Positions 1 to 13,064 of a stretch of 64,000 nucleotides of DNA are shown piece after piece. The notes under the pieces are model-generated. The model did not search any database, was not told the DNA's origin, and saw only the letters and a program-made list of their open reading frames with translations. This DNA is from Coriaria nepalensis. Taxonomy: Eukaryota > Streptophyta > Magnoliopsida > Cucurbitales > Coriariaceae. Both the position numbers and the translations under genes were made by a program. Where the stretch lies: positions 5,361,501-5,425,500 of the forward strand of contig CP114496.1 in NCBI GenBank assembly GCA_027186245.1, given 5' to 3'. The stretch's first letter is position 1. Each line of letters begins with the position of its first letter.

Positions 1-1136
1 CAATAACATATTTCAAAGCAAGTTGAACGAATTCTATTTTCGCACTACAAAGACAGGTTTTGGGCATAACTTGCACATGGCTATTGCAAGGAAACTGTGC
101 ATTAGTTTAATCTTAAAATCATTTGAATGAGTCATTTCAATTCAATAACATATTTCAAAGCAAGTTGAACGAATTCTATTTTCGCACTACAAACACAAGT
201 TTTGGGCATAACTTGCAAATGGTCAATGCAAGGAAAGTGTGCATTTGTTTAGCCTTAAAATCATTTGATTGAGTCATTTCAAGTCAATAACATATTTCAA
301 AGCAAGTTGAACGAATTCTATTTTCGCACTACAAACACAAGTTTTGTGCATAACTTGCAAATGGTCAATGCAAGGAAACTGTGCATTAGTTTAATCTTAA
401 AATCATTTGAATGTGTCATTTCAAGTCAATAACATATTTCAAAGCAAGTTGAACGAATTCTATTTTCGCACTACAAACACAAGTTTTGTGCATAACTTGC
501 AAGTGGTCAATGCACGGAAAGTGTGCATTAGTTTTGCTTTAAAATCATTTGATTGAGTCATTTCAAGTCAATAACATATTTCAAAGGAAGTTGAACGAAT
601 TCTATTTTCGCACTACAAACACAAGTTTTGTGCATCACTTGCAAATGGTCAATGCAAGGAAAGTGTGCATTAGTTTAGCCTTAAAATCATTTGAATGAGT
701 CATTTCAAGTCAATAACATATTGCAAAGCCGGTTGAACGAATTCTATTTTCGCACTACAAACACAGGTTTTGGGCATAACTTGCACATGGCTATTGCATG
801 GAAACTGTTCATTAGATTAATCTTAAAATCATTTGAATGAGTCATTTCAAGTCAATAACATATTTCAAAGCTAGTTGAACGAATTCTATTTTCGCACTAC
901 AAACACAAGTTTTGTGCATAACTTGCAAATGGTCAATGCAAGGAAACTGTGCATTAGTTTAATCTTAAAATCATTTGAATGAGTCATTTCAAGTCAACAA
1001 CATATTTCAAAGCAAGTTGAACGAATTCTATTTTCGCACTACAAACACAAGTTTTGTGCATAACTTGCAAATGGTCAATGCAAGGAAAGTGTGCATTAGT
1101 TTCGCCTTAAAATCATTTGAATGAGTCATTTCAAGT
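1..1136 (+). repeat. Partial 14-mer HOR block (8 monomers)
   Basis: Eight monomers. Monomers 2 to 6 (143-852) carry the same ordered markers as 6675-7384: a CATTTG monomer, a GAATGTGTCAT monomer, the CAAGTGGTCAATGCACGG monomer (marker at 501), the GCATCACTTGC monomer and the GCAAAGCCGG monomer with ATTAGATTAATC. The CAAGTGG marker at 501 lies exactly 46 monomers (6532 bp) before that at 7033. This block is therefore a displaced piece of the 1988-bp unit annotated from 5823. The copy at 427 differs from the others at TTTTGCTTT (others TTTAGCTTT). Confidence 0.85.
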
Positions 1137-3266
1137 CAATAACATATTGCAAAGCAGGTTGAACGAATTCTATTTTCGCACTACAAACACAGGTTTTGGG
1201 CATAACTTGCACATGGCTATTGCAAGGAAACTGTGCATTAGTTTAATCTTAAAATCATTTGAATGAGTCATTTCAATTCAATAACATATTTCAAAGCAAG
1301 TTGAACGAATTCTATTTTCGCACTACAAACACAAGTTTTGGGCATAACTTGCAAATGGTCAATGCAAGGAAAGTGTGCATTTGTTTAGCCTTAAAATCAT
1401 TTGATTGAGTCATTTCAAGTCAATAACATATTTCAAAGCAAGTTGAACGAATTCTATTTTCGCACTACAAACACAAGTTTTGTGCATAACTTGCAAATGG
1501 TCAATGCAAGGAAACTGTGCATTAGTTTAATCTTAAAATCATTTGAATGAGTCATTTCAAGTCAACAACATATTTCAAAGCAAGTTGAACGAATTCTATT
1601 TTCGCACTACAAACACAAGTTCTGTGCATAACTTGCAAATGGTCAATGCAAGGAAAGTGTGCATTAGTTTAGCCTTAAAATCATTTGAATGAGTCATTTC
1701 AAGTCAATAACATATTTCAAAGCAAGTTGAACGAATTCTATTTTCGCACTACAAAGACAGGTTTTGGGCATAACTTGCACATGGCTATTGCAAGGAAACT
1801 GTGCATTAGTTTAATCTTAAAATCATTTGAATGAGTCATTTCAATTCAATAACATATTTCAAAGCAAGTTGAACGAATTCTATTTTCGCACTACAAACAC
1901 AAGTTTTGGGCATAACTTGCAAATGGTCAATGCAAGGAAAGTGTGCATTTGTTTAGCCTTAAAATCATTTGATTGAGTCATTTCAAGTCAATAACATATT
2001 TCAAAGCAAGTTGAACGAATTCTATTTTCGCACTACAAACACAAGTTTTGTGCATAACTTGCAAATGGTCAATGCAAGGAAACTGTGCATTAGTTTAATC
2101 TTAAAATCATTTGAATGAGTCATTTCAAGTCAACAACATATTTCAAAGCAAGTTGAACGAATTCTATTTTCGCACTACAAACACAAGTTTTGTGCATAAC
2201 TTGCAAATGGTCAATGCAAGGAAAGTGTGCATTAGTTTAGCCTTAAAATCATTTGAATGAGTCATTTCAAGTCAATAACATATTTCAAAGCAAGTTGAAC
2301 GAATTCTATTTTCGCACTACAAAGACAGGTTTTGGGCATAACTTGCACATGGCTATTGCAAGGAAACTGTGCATTAGTTTAATCTTAAAATCATTTGAAT
2401 GAGTCATTTCAATTCAATAACATATTTCAAAGCAAGTTGAACGAATTCTATTTTCGCACTACAAACACAAGTTTTGGGCATAACTTGCAAATGGTCAATG
2501 CAAGGAAAGTGTGCATTTGTTTAGCCTTAAAATCATTTGATTGAGTCATTTCAAGTCAATAACATATTTCAAAGCAAGTTGAACGAATTCTATTTTCGCA
2601 CTACAAACACAAGTTTTGTGCATAACTTGCAAATGGTCAATGCAAGGAAACTGTGCATTAGTTTAATCTTAAAATCATTTGAATGAGTCATTTCAAGTCA
2701 ACAACATATTTCAAAGCAAGTTGAACGAATTCTATTTTCGCACTACAAACACAAGTTTTGTGCATAACTTGCAAATGGTCAATGCAAGGAAAGTGTGCAT
2801 TAGTTTAGCCTTAAAATCATTTGAATGAGTCATTTCAAGTCAATAACATATTTCAAAGCAAGTTGAACGAATTCTATTTTCGCACTACAAAGACAGGTTT
2901 TGGGCATAACTTGCACATGGCTATTGCAAGGAAACTGTGCATTAGTTTAATCTTAAAATCATTTGAATGAGTCATTTCAATTCAATAACATATTTCAAAG
3001 CAAGTTGAACGAATTCTATTTTCGCACTACAAACACAAGTTTTGGGCATAACTTGCAAATGGTCAATGCAAGGAAAGTGTGCATTTGTTTAGCCTTAAAA
3101 TCATTTGATTGAGTCATTTCAAGTCAATAACATATTTCAAAGCAAGTTGAACGAATTCTATTTTCGCACTACAAACACAAGTTTTGTGCATAACTTGCAA
3201 ATGGTCAATGCAAGGAAACTGTGCATTAGTTTAGCCTTAAAATCATTTGAATGAGTCATTTCAAGT
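1137..3266 (+). repeat. 4-mer HOR, 568-bp unit (3.75 copies)
   Basis: The ordered types are A (CAAAGACAGG, GGCTATT, AAACTG, ending CAATT), B (GGGC with CATTTGTTTAGCC and GATTGAG), C (TGTGC, AAACTG, AATC) and D (CAACAAC start, AAAGTG, AGCC). Copies run 1137-1704 (first monomer a variant of A without the AAAGAC change), 1705-2272, 2273-2840 and a three-monomer copy 2841-3266. The A marker AGACAGG falls at 1755, 2323 and 2891 (568 bp apart) and then at 3317 (426 bp). D at 1563 has a private TTCTGTGC change. The copies are nearly identical, which suggests recent local amplification. Confidence 0.9.
3125..3266 (+). repeat. Hybrid C/D monomer (exchange junction)
   Basis: The left part has the C-type AAACTG at position 95, and the right part the D-type AGCC at 109-112. 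This is what an in-register unequal crossover between neighbouring C and D monomers would leave. It accounts for the fourth 568-bp unit being one monomer short. Confidence 0.75.
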
Positions 3267-5822
3267 CAATAACATATTTCAAAGCAAGTTGAACGAATTC
3301 TATTTTCGCACTACAAAGACAGGTTTTGGGCATAACTTGCACATGGCTATTGCAAGGAAACTGTGCATTAGTTTAATCTTAAAATCATTTGAATGAGTCA
3401 TTTCAATTCAATAACATATTTCAAAGCAAGTTGAACGAATTCTATTTTCGCACTACAAACACATGTTTTGGGCATAACTTGCAAATGATCAATGCAAGGA
3501 AAGTGTGCATTAGTTTAACCTTAAAATCATTTGAATGAGTCATTTCAGGTCAATAACATATTTCATAGCATATTCAACGAATTCTATTTTCGCACTACAA
3601 ACACAGGTTTTGGGCATAACTTGCACATGGCTATTGCAAGGAAACTGTGCATTAGTTTAATCTTAAAATCATTTGAATGAGTCATTTCAAGTCAATAACA
3701 TATTTCAAAGCAAGTTGAACGAATTCTATTTTCGCACTACAAACACAGGTTTTGGGCATAACTTGCACATGGCTATTGCAAGGAAACTGTGCATTAGTTT
3801 AATCTTAAAATCATTTGAATGAGTCATTTCAAGTCAATAACATATTTCAAAGCAAGTTGAACGAATTCTATTTTCGCACTACAAACACAGGTTTTGGGCA
3901 TAACTTGCACATGGCTATTGCAAGGAAACTGTGCATTAGTTTAATCTTAAAATCATTTGAATGAGTCATTTCAAGTCAACAACATATTTCAAAGCAAGTT
4001 GAACGAATTCTATTTTCGCACTACAAACACAGGTTTTGGGCATAACTTGCAAATGATCAATGCAAGGAAAGTGTGCATTAGTTTAACCTTAAAATCATTT
4101 AAATGAGTCATTTCAGGTCAATAACATATTTCATAGCATATTCAACGAATTCTATTTTCGCACTACAAACACAAGTTTTGTGCATAACTTGCAAATGGTC
4201 AATGCAAGGAAAGTGTGCATTAGTTTCGCCTTAAAATCATTTGAATGAGTCATTTCAAGTCAATAACATATTGCAAAGCAGGTTGAACGAATTCTATTTT
4301 CGCACTACAAACACAGGTTTTGGGCATAACTTGCACATGGCTATTGCAAGGAAACTGTGCATTAGTTTAATCTTAAAATCATTTGAATGAGTCATTTCAA
4401 GTCAATAACATATTTCAAAGCTAGTTGAACGAATTCTATTTTCGCACTACAAACACAGGTTTTGGGCATAACTTGCACATGGCTATTGCAAGGAAACTGT
4501 GCATTAGTTTAATCTTAAAATCATTTGATTGAGTCATTTCAAGTCAATAACATATTTCAAAGCAAGTTGAACGAATTCTATTTTCGCACTACAAACACAA
4601 GTTTTATGCATAACTTGCAAATGGTCAATGCAAGGAAACTGTGCATTAGTTTAATCTTAAAATCATTTGAATAAGTCATTTCAAGTCAACAACATATTTC
4701 AACGCAAGTTGAACGAATTCTATTTTCGCACTACAAACACAAGTTTTGTGCATAACTTGCAAATGGTCAATGCAAGGAAAGTGTGCATTAGTTTCGCCTT
4801 AAAATCATTTGAATTAGTCATTTCAAGTCAATAACATATTGCAAAGCAGGTTGAACGAATTCTATTTTCGCACTACAAACACAGGTTTTGGGCATAACTT
4901 GCACATGGCTATTGCAAGGAAACTGTGCATTAGATTAATCTTAAAATCATTTGAATGAGTCATTTCAAGTCAATAACATATTTCAAAGCTAGTTGAACGA
5001 ATTCTATTTTCGCACTACAAACACAAGTTTTGTGCATAACTTGCAAATGGTCAATGCAAGGAAACTGTGCATTAGTTTAATCTTAAAATCATTTGAATGA
5101 GTCATTTCAAGTCAACAACATATTTCAAAGCAAGTTGAACGAATTCTATTTTCGCACTACAAACACAAGTTTTGTGCATAACTTGCAAATGGTCAATGCA
5201 AGGAAAGTGTGCATTAGTTTCGCCTTAAAATAATTTGAATGAGTCATTTCAAGTCAATAACATATTGCAAAGCAGGTTGAACGAATTCTATTTTCGCACT
5301 ACAAACACAGGTTTTGGGCATAACTTGCACATGGCTATTGCAAGGAAACTGTGCATTAGTTTAATCTTAAAATCATTTGAATGAGTCATTTCAAGTCAAT
5401 AACATATTTCAAAGCAAGTTGAACGAATTCTATTTTCGCACTACAAACACAGGTTTGGGGCATAACTTGCACATGGCTATTGCAAGGAAACTGTGCATTA
5501 GTTTAATCTTAAAATCATTTGAATGAGTCATTTCAAGTCAATAACATATTTCAAAGCAAGTTGAACGAATTCTATTTTCGCACTACAAACACAGGTTTTG
5601 GGCATAACTTGCACATGGCTATTGCAAGGAAACTGTGCATTAGTTTAATCTTAAAATCATTTGAATGAGTCATTTCAAGTCAATAACATATTTCAAAGCA
5701 AGTTGAACGAATTCTATTTTCGCACTACAAACACAGGTTTTGGGCATAACTTGCAAATGATCAATGCAAGGAAAGTGTGCATTAGTTTAACCTTAAAATC
5801 ATTTAAATGAGTCATTTCAGGT
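3267..5822 (+). repeat. Mixed satellite block (18 monomers)
   Basis: Eighteen full-length monomers without one clean HOR period. It starts with an A monomer (3267), a CACATG/AACC monomer (3409) and a CATAGCATATTCAAC monomer (3551), and then has runs of AGG/GGG/GGCTATT/AAACTG/AATC monomers, with further CATAGCATATTCAAC monomers at 4119 and at 5823, where the next block begins. Single-copy changes include TTTTATGCAT in the monomer at 4545 and AGGTTTGGGG at 5397. The same monomer types make up the 14-mer to the right. Confidence 0.8.
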
Positions 5823-7810
5823 CAATAACATATTTCATAGCATATTCAACGAATTCTATTTTCGCACTACAAACACAAGTTTTGTGCATAACTTGCAAAT
5901 GGTCAATGCAAGGAAAGTGTGCATTTGTTTAGCCTTAAAATCATTTGATTGAGTCATTTCAAGTCAATAACATATTTCAAAGCAAGTTGAACGAATTCTA
6001 TTTTCGCACTACAAACACAAGTTTTGTGCATAACTTGCAAATGGTCAATGCAAGGAAACTGTGCATTAGTTTAATCTTAAAATCATTTGAATGAGTCATT
6101 TCAAGTCAACAACATATTTCAAAGCAAGTTGAACGAATTCTATTTTCGCACTACAAACACAAGTTTTGTGCATAACTTGCAAATGGTCAATGCAAGGAAA
6201 ACGTGTATTAGTTTCGCCTTAAAATCATTTGAATGAGTCATTTCAAGTCAATAACATATTGCAAAGCAGGTTGAACGAATTCTATTTTCGCACTACAAAC
6301 ACAGGTTTTGGGCATAACTTGCACATGGCTATTGCAAGGAAACTGTGCATTAGTTTAATCTTAAAATCATTCGAATGAGTCATTTCAAGTCAATAACATA
6401 TTTCAAAGCAAGTTGAACGAATTCTATTTTCGCACTACAAACACAGGTTTTGGGCATAACTTGCACATGGCTATTGCAAGGAAACTGTGCATTAGTTTAA
6501 TCTTAAAATCATTTGAATGAGTCATTTCAAGTCAATAACATATTTCAAAGCAAGTTGAACGAATTCTATTTTCGCACTACAAACACAGGTTTTGGGTATA
6601 ACTTGCAAATGATCAATGCAAGGAAAGTGTGCATTAGTTTAGCCCTAAAATCATTTGATTGAGTCATTTCAAGTCAATAACATATTTCAAAGCAAGTTGA
6701 ACGAATTCTATTTACGCACTACAAACACAAGTTTTGGGCATAACTTGCAAATGGTCAATGCAAGGAAAGTGTGCATTTGTTTAGCCTTAAAATCATTTGA
6801 TTGAGTCATTTCAAGTCAATAACATATTTCAAAGCAAGTTGAACGAATTCTATTTTCGCACTACAAACACAAGTTTTGTGCATAACTTGCAAATGGTCAA
6901 TGCAAGGAAACTGTGCATTAGTTTAATCTTAAAATCATTTGAATGTGTCATTTCAAGTCAATAACATATTTCAAAGCAAGTTGAACGAATTCTATTTTCG
7001 CACTACAAACACAAGTTTTGTGCATAACTTGCAAGTGGTCAATGCACGGAAAGTGTGCATTAGTTTAGCTTTAAAATCATTTGATTGAGTCATTTCAAGT
7101 CAATAACATATTTCAAAGGAAGTTGAACGAATTCTATTTTCGCACTACAAACACAAGTTTTGTGCATCACTTGCAAATGGTCAATGCAAGGAAAGTGTGC
7201 ATTAGTTTAGCCTTAAAATCATTTGAATGAGTCATTTCAAGTCAATAACATATTGCAAAGCCGGTTGAACGAATTCTATTTTCGCACTACAAACACAGGT
7301 TTTGGGCATAACTTGCACATGGCTATTGCAAGGAAACAGTGCATTAGATTAATCTTAAAATCATTTGAATGAGTCATTTCAAGTCAATAACATATTTCAA
7401 AGCAAGTTGAACGAATTCTATTTTCGCACTACAAACACAAGTTTTGTGCATAACTTGCAAATGGTCAATGCAAGGAAACTGTGCATTAGTTTAGCCTTAA
7501 AATCATTTGAATGAGTCATTTCAAGTCAATAACATATTTCAAAGCAAGTTGAACGAATTCTATTTTCGCACTACAAAGACAGGTTTTGGGCATAACTTGC
7601 ACATGGCTATTGCAAGGAAACTGTGCATTAGTTTAATCTTAAAATCATTTGAATGAGTCATTTCAATTCAATAACATATTTCAAAGCAAGTTGAACGAAT
7701 TCTATTTTCGCACTACAAACACAGGTTTTGGGCATAACTTGCAAATGATCAATGCAAGGAAAGTGTGCATTAGTTTAACCTTAAAATCATTTAAATGAGT
7801 CATTTCAGGT
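5823..7810 (+). repeat. 14-mer HOR unit, copy 1 (1988 bp)
   Basis: Fourteen monomers of 142 bp. The order begins with the CATAGCATATTCAAC monomer (5823) and runs through a CAACAAC/CGCC monomer (6107), a GCAAAGCAGG monomer (6249), an AGCCCTAAAATC monomer (6533), a CATTTG monomer (6675), the CAAGTGG...GCACGG monomer (6959), the GCATCAC monomer (7101), the CCGG/ATTAGATT monomer (7243) and the CAAAGACAGG monomer (7527), to the monomer at 7669 that ends CAGGT. Private changes include AAAACGTGTATTAG near 6198 and TTTACGCAC at 6711. The unit recurs at +1988. Confidence 0.9.
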
Positions 7811-9798
7811 CAATAACATATTTCATAGCATATTCAACGAATTCTATTTTCGCACTACAAACACAAGTTTTGTGCATAACTTGCAAATGGTCAATGCAAG
7901 GAAAGTGTGCATTTGTTTAGCCTTAAAATCATTTGATTGAGTCATTTCAAGTCAATAACATATTTCAAAGCAAGTTGAACGAATTCTATTTTCGCACTAC
8001 AAACACAAGTTTTGTGCATAACTTGCAAATGGTCAATGCAAGGAAACTGTGCATTAGTTTAATCTTAAAATCATTTGAATGAGTCATTTCAAGTCAACAA
8101 CATATTTCAAAGCAAGTTGAACGAATTCTATTTTCGCACTACAAACACAAGTTTTGTGCATAACTTGCAAATGGTCAATGCAAGGAAAGTGTGCATTAGT
8201 TTCGCCTTAAAATCATTTGAATGAGTCATTTCAAGTCAATAACATATTGCAAAGCAGGTTGAACGAATTCTATTTTCGCACTACAAACACAGGTTTTGGG
8301 CATAACTTGCACATGGCTATTGCAAGGAAACTGTGCATTAGTTTAATCTTAAAATCATTTGAATGAGTCATTTCAAGTCAATAACATATTTCAAAGCAAG
8401 TGGAACGAATTCTATTTTCGCACTACAAACACAGGTTTTGGGCATAACTTGCACATGGCTATTGCAAGGAAACTGTGCATTAGTTTAATCTTAAAATCAT
8501 TTGAATGAGTCATTTCAAGTCAATAACATATTTCAAAGCAAGTTGAACGAATTCTATTTTCGCACTACAAACACAGGTTTTGGGCATAACTTGCAAATGA
8601 TCAATGCAAGGAAAGTGTGCATTAGTTTAGCCCTAAAATCATTTGATTGAGTCATTTCAAGTCAATAACATATTTCAAAGCAAGTTGAACGAATTCTATT
8701 TTCGCACTACAAACACAAGTTTTGGGCATAACTTGCAAATGGTCAATGCAAGGAAAGTGTGCATTTGTTTAGCCTTAAAATCATTTGATTGAGTCATTTC
8801 AAGTCAATAACATATTTCAAAGCAAGTTGAACGAATTCTATTTTCGCACTACAAACACAAGTTTTGTGCATAACTTGCAAATGGTCAATGCAAGGAAACT
8901 GTGCATTAGTTTAATCTTAAAATCATTTGAATGTGTCATTTCAAGTCAATAACATATTTCAAAGCAAGTTGAACGAATTCTATTTTCGCACTACAAACAC
9001 AAGTTTTGTGCATAACTTGCAAGTGGTCAATGCACGGAAAGTGTGCATTAGTTTAGCTTTAAAATCATTTGATTGAGTCATTTCAAGTCAATAACATATT
9101 TCAAAGGAAGTTGAACGAATTCTATTTTCGCACTACAAACACAAGTTTTGTGCATCACTTGCAAATGGTCAATGCAAGGAAAGTGTGCATTAGTTTAGCC
9201 TTAAAATCATTTGAATGAGTCATTTCAAGTCAATAACATATTGCAAAGCCGGTTGAACGAATTCTATTTTCGCACTACAAACACAGGTTTTGGGCATAAC
9301 TTGCACATGGCTATTGCAAGGAAACTGTGCATTAGATTAATCTTAAAATCATTTGAATGAGTCATTTCAAGTCAATAACATATTTCAAAGCTAGTTGAAC
9401 GAATTCTATTTTCGCACTACAAACACAAGTTTTGTGCATAACTTGCAAATGGTCAATGCAAGGAAAGTGTGCATTAGTTTAGCCTTAAAATCATTTGAAT
9501 GAGTCATTTCAAGTCAATAACATATTTCAAAGCAAGTTGAACGAATTCTATTTTCGCACTACAAAGACAGGTTTTGGGCATAACTTGCACATGGCTATTG
9601 CAAGGAAACTGTGCATTAGTTTAATCTTAAAATCATTTGAATGAGTCATTTCAATTCAATAACATATTTCAAAGCAAGTTGAACGAATTCTATTTTCGCA
9701 CTACAAACACATGTTTTGGGCATAACTTGCAAATGATCAATGCAAGGAAAGTGTGCATTAGTTTAACCTTAAAATCATTTGAATGAGTCATTTCAGGT
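7811..9798 (+). repeat. 14-mer HOR unit, copy 2 (1988 bp)
   Basis: This has the same 14-monomer order as the previous unit. The CATAGCATATTCAAC monomer at 7811, the CAAGTGG marker at 9021 and the CCGG monomer at 9231 are each exactly 1988 bp from their counterparts. Small differences include CAAGTGGAACG near 8400, a GCTAGTTG variant with AAAGTG/AGCC at 9373, and ACACATG instead of ACACAGG in the 14th monomer. Confidence 0.9.
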
Positions 9799-11502
9799 CA
9801 ATAACATATTTCATAGCATATTCAACGAATTCTATTTTCGCACTACAAACACAAGTTTTGTGCATAACTTGCAAATGGTCAATGCAAGGAAAGTGTGCAT
9901 TTGTTTAGCCTTAAAATCATTTGATTGAGTCATTTCAAGTCAATAACATATTTCAAAGCAAGTTGAACGAATTCTATTTTCGCACTACAAACACAAGTTT
10001 TGTGCATAACTTGCAAATGGTCAATGCAAGGAAACTGTGCATTAGTTTAATCTTAAAATCATTTGAATGAGTCATTTCAAGTCAACAACATATTTCAAAG
10101 CAAGTTGAACGAATTCTATTTTCGCACTACAAACACAAGTTTTGTGCATAACTTGCAAATGGTCAATGCAAGGAAAGTGTGCATTAGTTTCGCCTTAAAA
10201 TCATTTGAATTAGTCATTTCAAGTCAATAACATATTGCAAAGCAGGTTGAACGAATTCTATTTTCGCACTACAAACACAGGTTTTGGGCATAACTTGAAC
10301 ATGGCTATTGCAAGGAAACTGTGCATTAGTTTAATCTTAAAATCATTTGAATGAGTCATTTCAAGTCAATAACATATTTCAAAGCAAGTTGAACGAATTC
10401 TATTTTCGCACTACAAACACAGGTTTTGGGCATAACTTGCACATGGCTATTGCAAGGAAACTGTGCATTAGTTTAATCTTAAAATCATTTGAATGAGTCA
10501 TTTCAAGTCAATAACATATTTCAAAGCAAGTTGAACGAATTCTATTTTCGCACTACAAACACAGGTTTTGGGCATAACTTGCAAATGATCAATGCAAGGA
10601 AAGTGTGCATTAGTTTAGCCCTAAAATCATTTGATTGAGTCATTTCAAGTCAATAACATATTTCAAAGCAAGTTGAACGAATTCTATTTTCGCACTACAA
10701 ACACAAGTTTTGGGCATAACTTGCAAATGGTCAATGCAAGGAAAGTGTGCATTTGTTTAGCCTTAAAATCATTTGATTGAGTCATTTCAAGTCAATAACA
10801 TATTTCAAAGCAAGTTGAACGAATTCTATTTTCGCACTACAAACACAAGTTTTGTGCATAACTTGCAAATGGTCAATGCAAGGAAACGGTGCATTAGTTT
10901 AATCTTAAAATCATTTGAATGTGTCATTTCAAGTCAATAACATATTTCAAAGCAAGTTGAACGAATTCTATTTTCGCACTACAAACACAAGTTTTGTGCA
11001 TAACTTGCACATGGCTATTGCAAGGAAACTGTGCATTAGATTAATCTTAAAATCATTTGAATGAGTCATTTCAAGTCAATAACATATTTCAAAGCTAGTT
11101 GAACGAATTCTATTTTCGCACTACAAACACAAGTTTTGTGCATAACTTGCAAATGGTCAATGCAAGGAAAGTGTGCATTAGTTTAGCCTTAAAATCATTT
11201 GAATGAGTCATTTCAAGTCAATAACATATTTCAAAGCAAGTTGAACGAATTCTATTTTCGCACTACAAAGACAGGTTTTGGGCATAACTTGCACATGGCT
11301 ATTGCAAGGAAACTGTGCATTAGTTTAATCTTAAAATCATTTGAATGAGTCATTTCAATTCAATAACATATTTCAAAGCAAGTTGAACGAATTCTATTTT
11401 CGCACTACAAACACATGTTTTGGGCATAACTTGCAAATGATCAATGCAAGGAAAGTGTGCATTAGTTTAACCTTAAAATCATTTGAATGAGTCATTTCAG
11501 GT
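9799..11502 (+). repeat. 12-mer derivative of the 14-mer unit (1704 bp)
   Basis: The same order as the 14-mer but two monomers shorter. The CAAGTGG and GCATCAC monomers are replaced by a single hybrid at 10935-11076. The next CATAGCATATTCAAC monomer is 1704 bp on, which is 1988 minus 284. Confidence 0.9.
10935..11076 (+). repeat. Hybrid monomer joining the 9th and 11th monomers of the HOR
   Basis: The left part (AAGTTTTGTGC) is the start of the CAAGTGG monomer type; the right part (CATGGCTATTGCAAGG, ATTAGATTAATC) is the end of the CCGG monomer type. The switch falls in the shared stretch CATAACTTGCA, positions 65-75, at the left arm of the CTTGCA dyad. The result is an exact two-monomer (284-bp) deletion in register. 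Confidence 0.8.
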
Positions 11503-13064
11503 CAATAACATATTTCATAGCATATTCAACGAATTCTATTTTCGCACTACAAACACAAGTTTTGTGCATAACTTGCAAATGGTCAATGCAAGGAAAGTGT
11601 GCATTTGTTTAGCCTTAAAATCATTTGATTGAGTCATTTCAAGTCAATAACATATTTCAAAGCAAGTTGAACGAATTCTATTTTCGCACTACAAACACAA
11701 GTTTTGTGCATAACTTGCAATTGGTCAATGCAAGGAAACTGTGCATTAGTTTAATCTTAAAATCATTTGAATGAGTCATTTCAAGTCAACAACATATTTC
11801 AAAGCAAGTTGAACGAATTCTATTTTCGCACTACAAACACAAGTTTTGTGCATAACTTGCAAATGGTCAATGCAAGGAAAGTGTGCATTAGTTTCGCCTT
11901 AAAATCATTTGAATTAGTCATTTCAAGTCAATAACATATTGCAAAGCAGGTTGAACGAATTCTATTTTCGCACTACAAACACAGGTTTTGGGCATAACTT
12001 GCACATGGCTATTGCAAGGAAACTGTGCATTAGTTTAATCTTAAAATCATTTGAATGAGTCATTTCAAGTCAATAACATATTTCAAAGCAAGTTGAACGA
12101 ATTCTATTTTCGCACTACAAACACAGGTTTTGGGCATAACTTGCACATGGCTATTGCAAGGAAACTGTGCATTAGTTTAATCTTAAAATCATTTGAATGA
12201 GTCATTTCAAGTCAATAACATATTTCAAAGCAAGTTGAACGAATTCTATTTTCGCACTACAAACACAGGTTTTGGGCATAACTTGCAAATGATCAATGCA
12301 AGGAAAGTGTGCATTAGTTTAGCCCTAAAATCATTTGATTGAGTCATTTCAAGTCAATAACATATTTCAAAGCAAGTTGAACGAATTCTATTTTCGCACT
12401 ACAAACACAAGTTTTGGGCATAACTTGCAAATGGTCAATGCAAGGAAAGTGTGCATTTGTTTAGCCTTAAAATCATTTGATTGAGTCATTTCAAGTCAAT
12501 AACATATTTCAAAGCAAGTTGAACGAATTCTATTTTCGCACTACAAACACAAGTTTTGTGCATAACTTGCAAATGGTCAATGCAAGGAAACTGTGCATTA
12601 GTTTAATCTTAAAATCATTTGAATGTGTCATTTCAAGTCAATAACATATTTCAAAGCAAGTTGAACGAATTCTATTTTCGCACTACAAACACAAGTTTTG
12701 TGCATAACTTGCAAGTGGTCAATGCACGGAAAGTGTGCATTAGTTTAGCTTTAAAATCATTTAATTGAGTCATTTCAAGTCAATAACATATTTCAAAGGA
12801 AGTTGAACGAATTCTATTTTCGCACTACAAACACAAGTTTTGTGCATCACTTGCAAATGGTCAATGCAAGGAAAGTGTGCATTAGTTTAGCCTTAAAATC
12901 ATTTGAATGAGTCATTTCAAGTCAATAACATATTTCAAAGCAAGTTGAACGAATTCTATTTTCGCACTACAAAGACATGTTTTGGGCATAACTTGCAAAT
13001 GATCAATGCAAGGAAAGTGTGCATTAGTTTAACCTTAAAATCATTTGAAAGAGTCATTTCAGGT
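11503..13064 (+). repeat. 11-mer derivative of the 14-mer unit (1562 bp)
   Basis: It follows the 14-mer order to the GCATCAC monomer (12781), then goes straight to a hybrid at 12923 and on to the next CATAGCATATTCAAC monomer at 13065. Three monomers (426 bp) are missing relative to the full unit. Private changes: TTGCAATTGG near 11716 and ATTTAATTGAG near 12760. Confidence 0.88.
12923..13064 (+). repeat. Hybrid monomer AAAGACATG (13th/14th type)
   Basis: This combines AAAGAC (position 52 G, typical of the 13th HOR monomer) with ATGTTTTGGG, AATGATCAA and AACC of the 14th type. The switch lies within positions 53-55, a very short interval, so either a crossover or a short conversion tract made it. 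It ends GAAAGAG...CAGGT. Confidence 0.7.
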
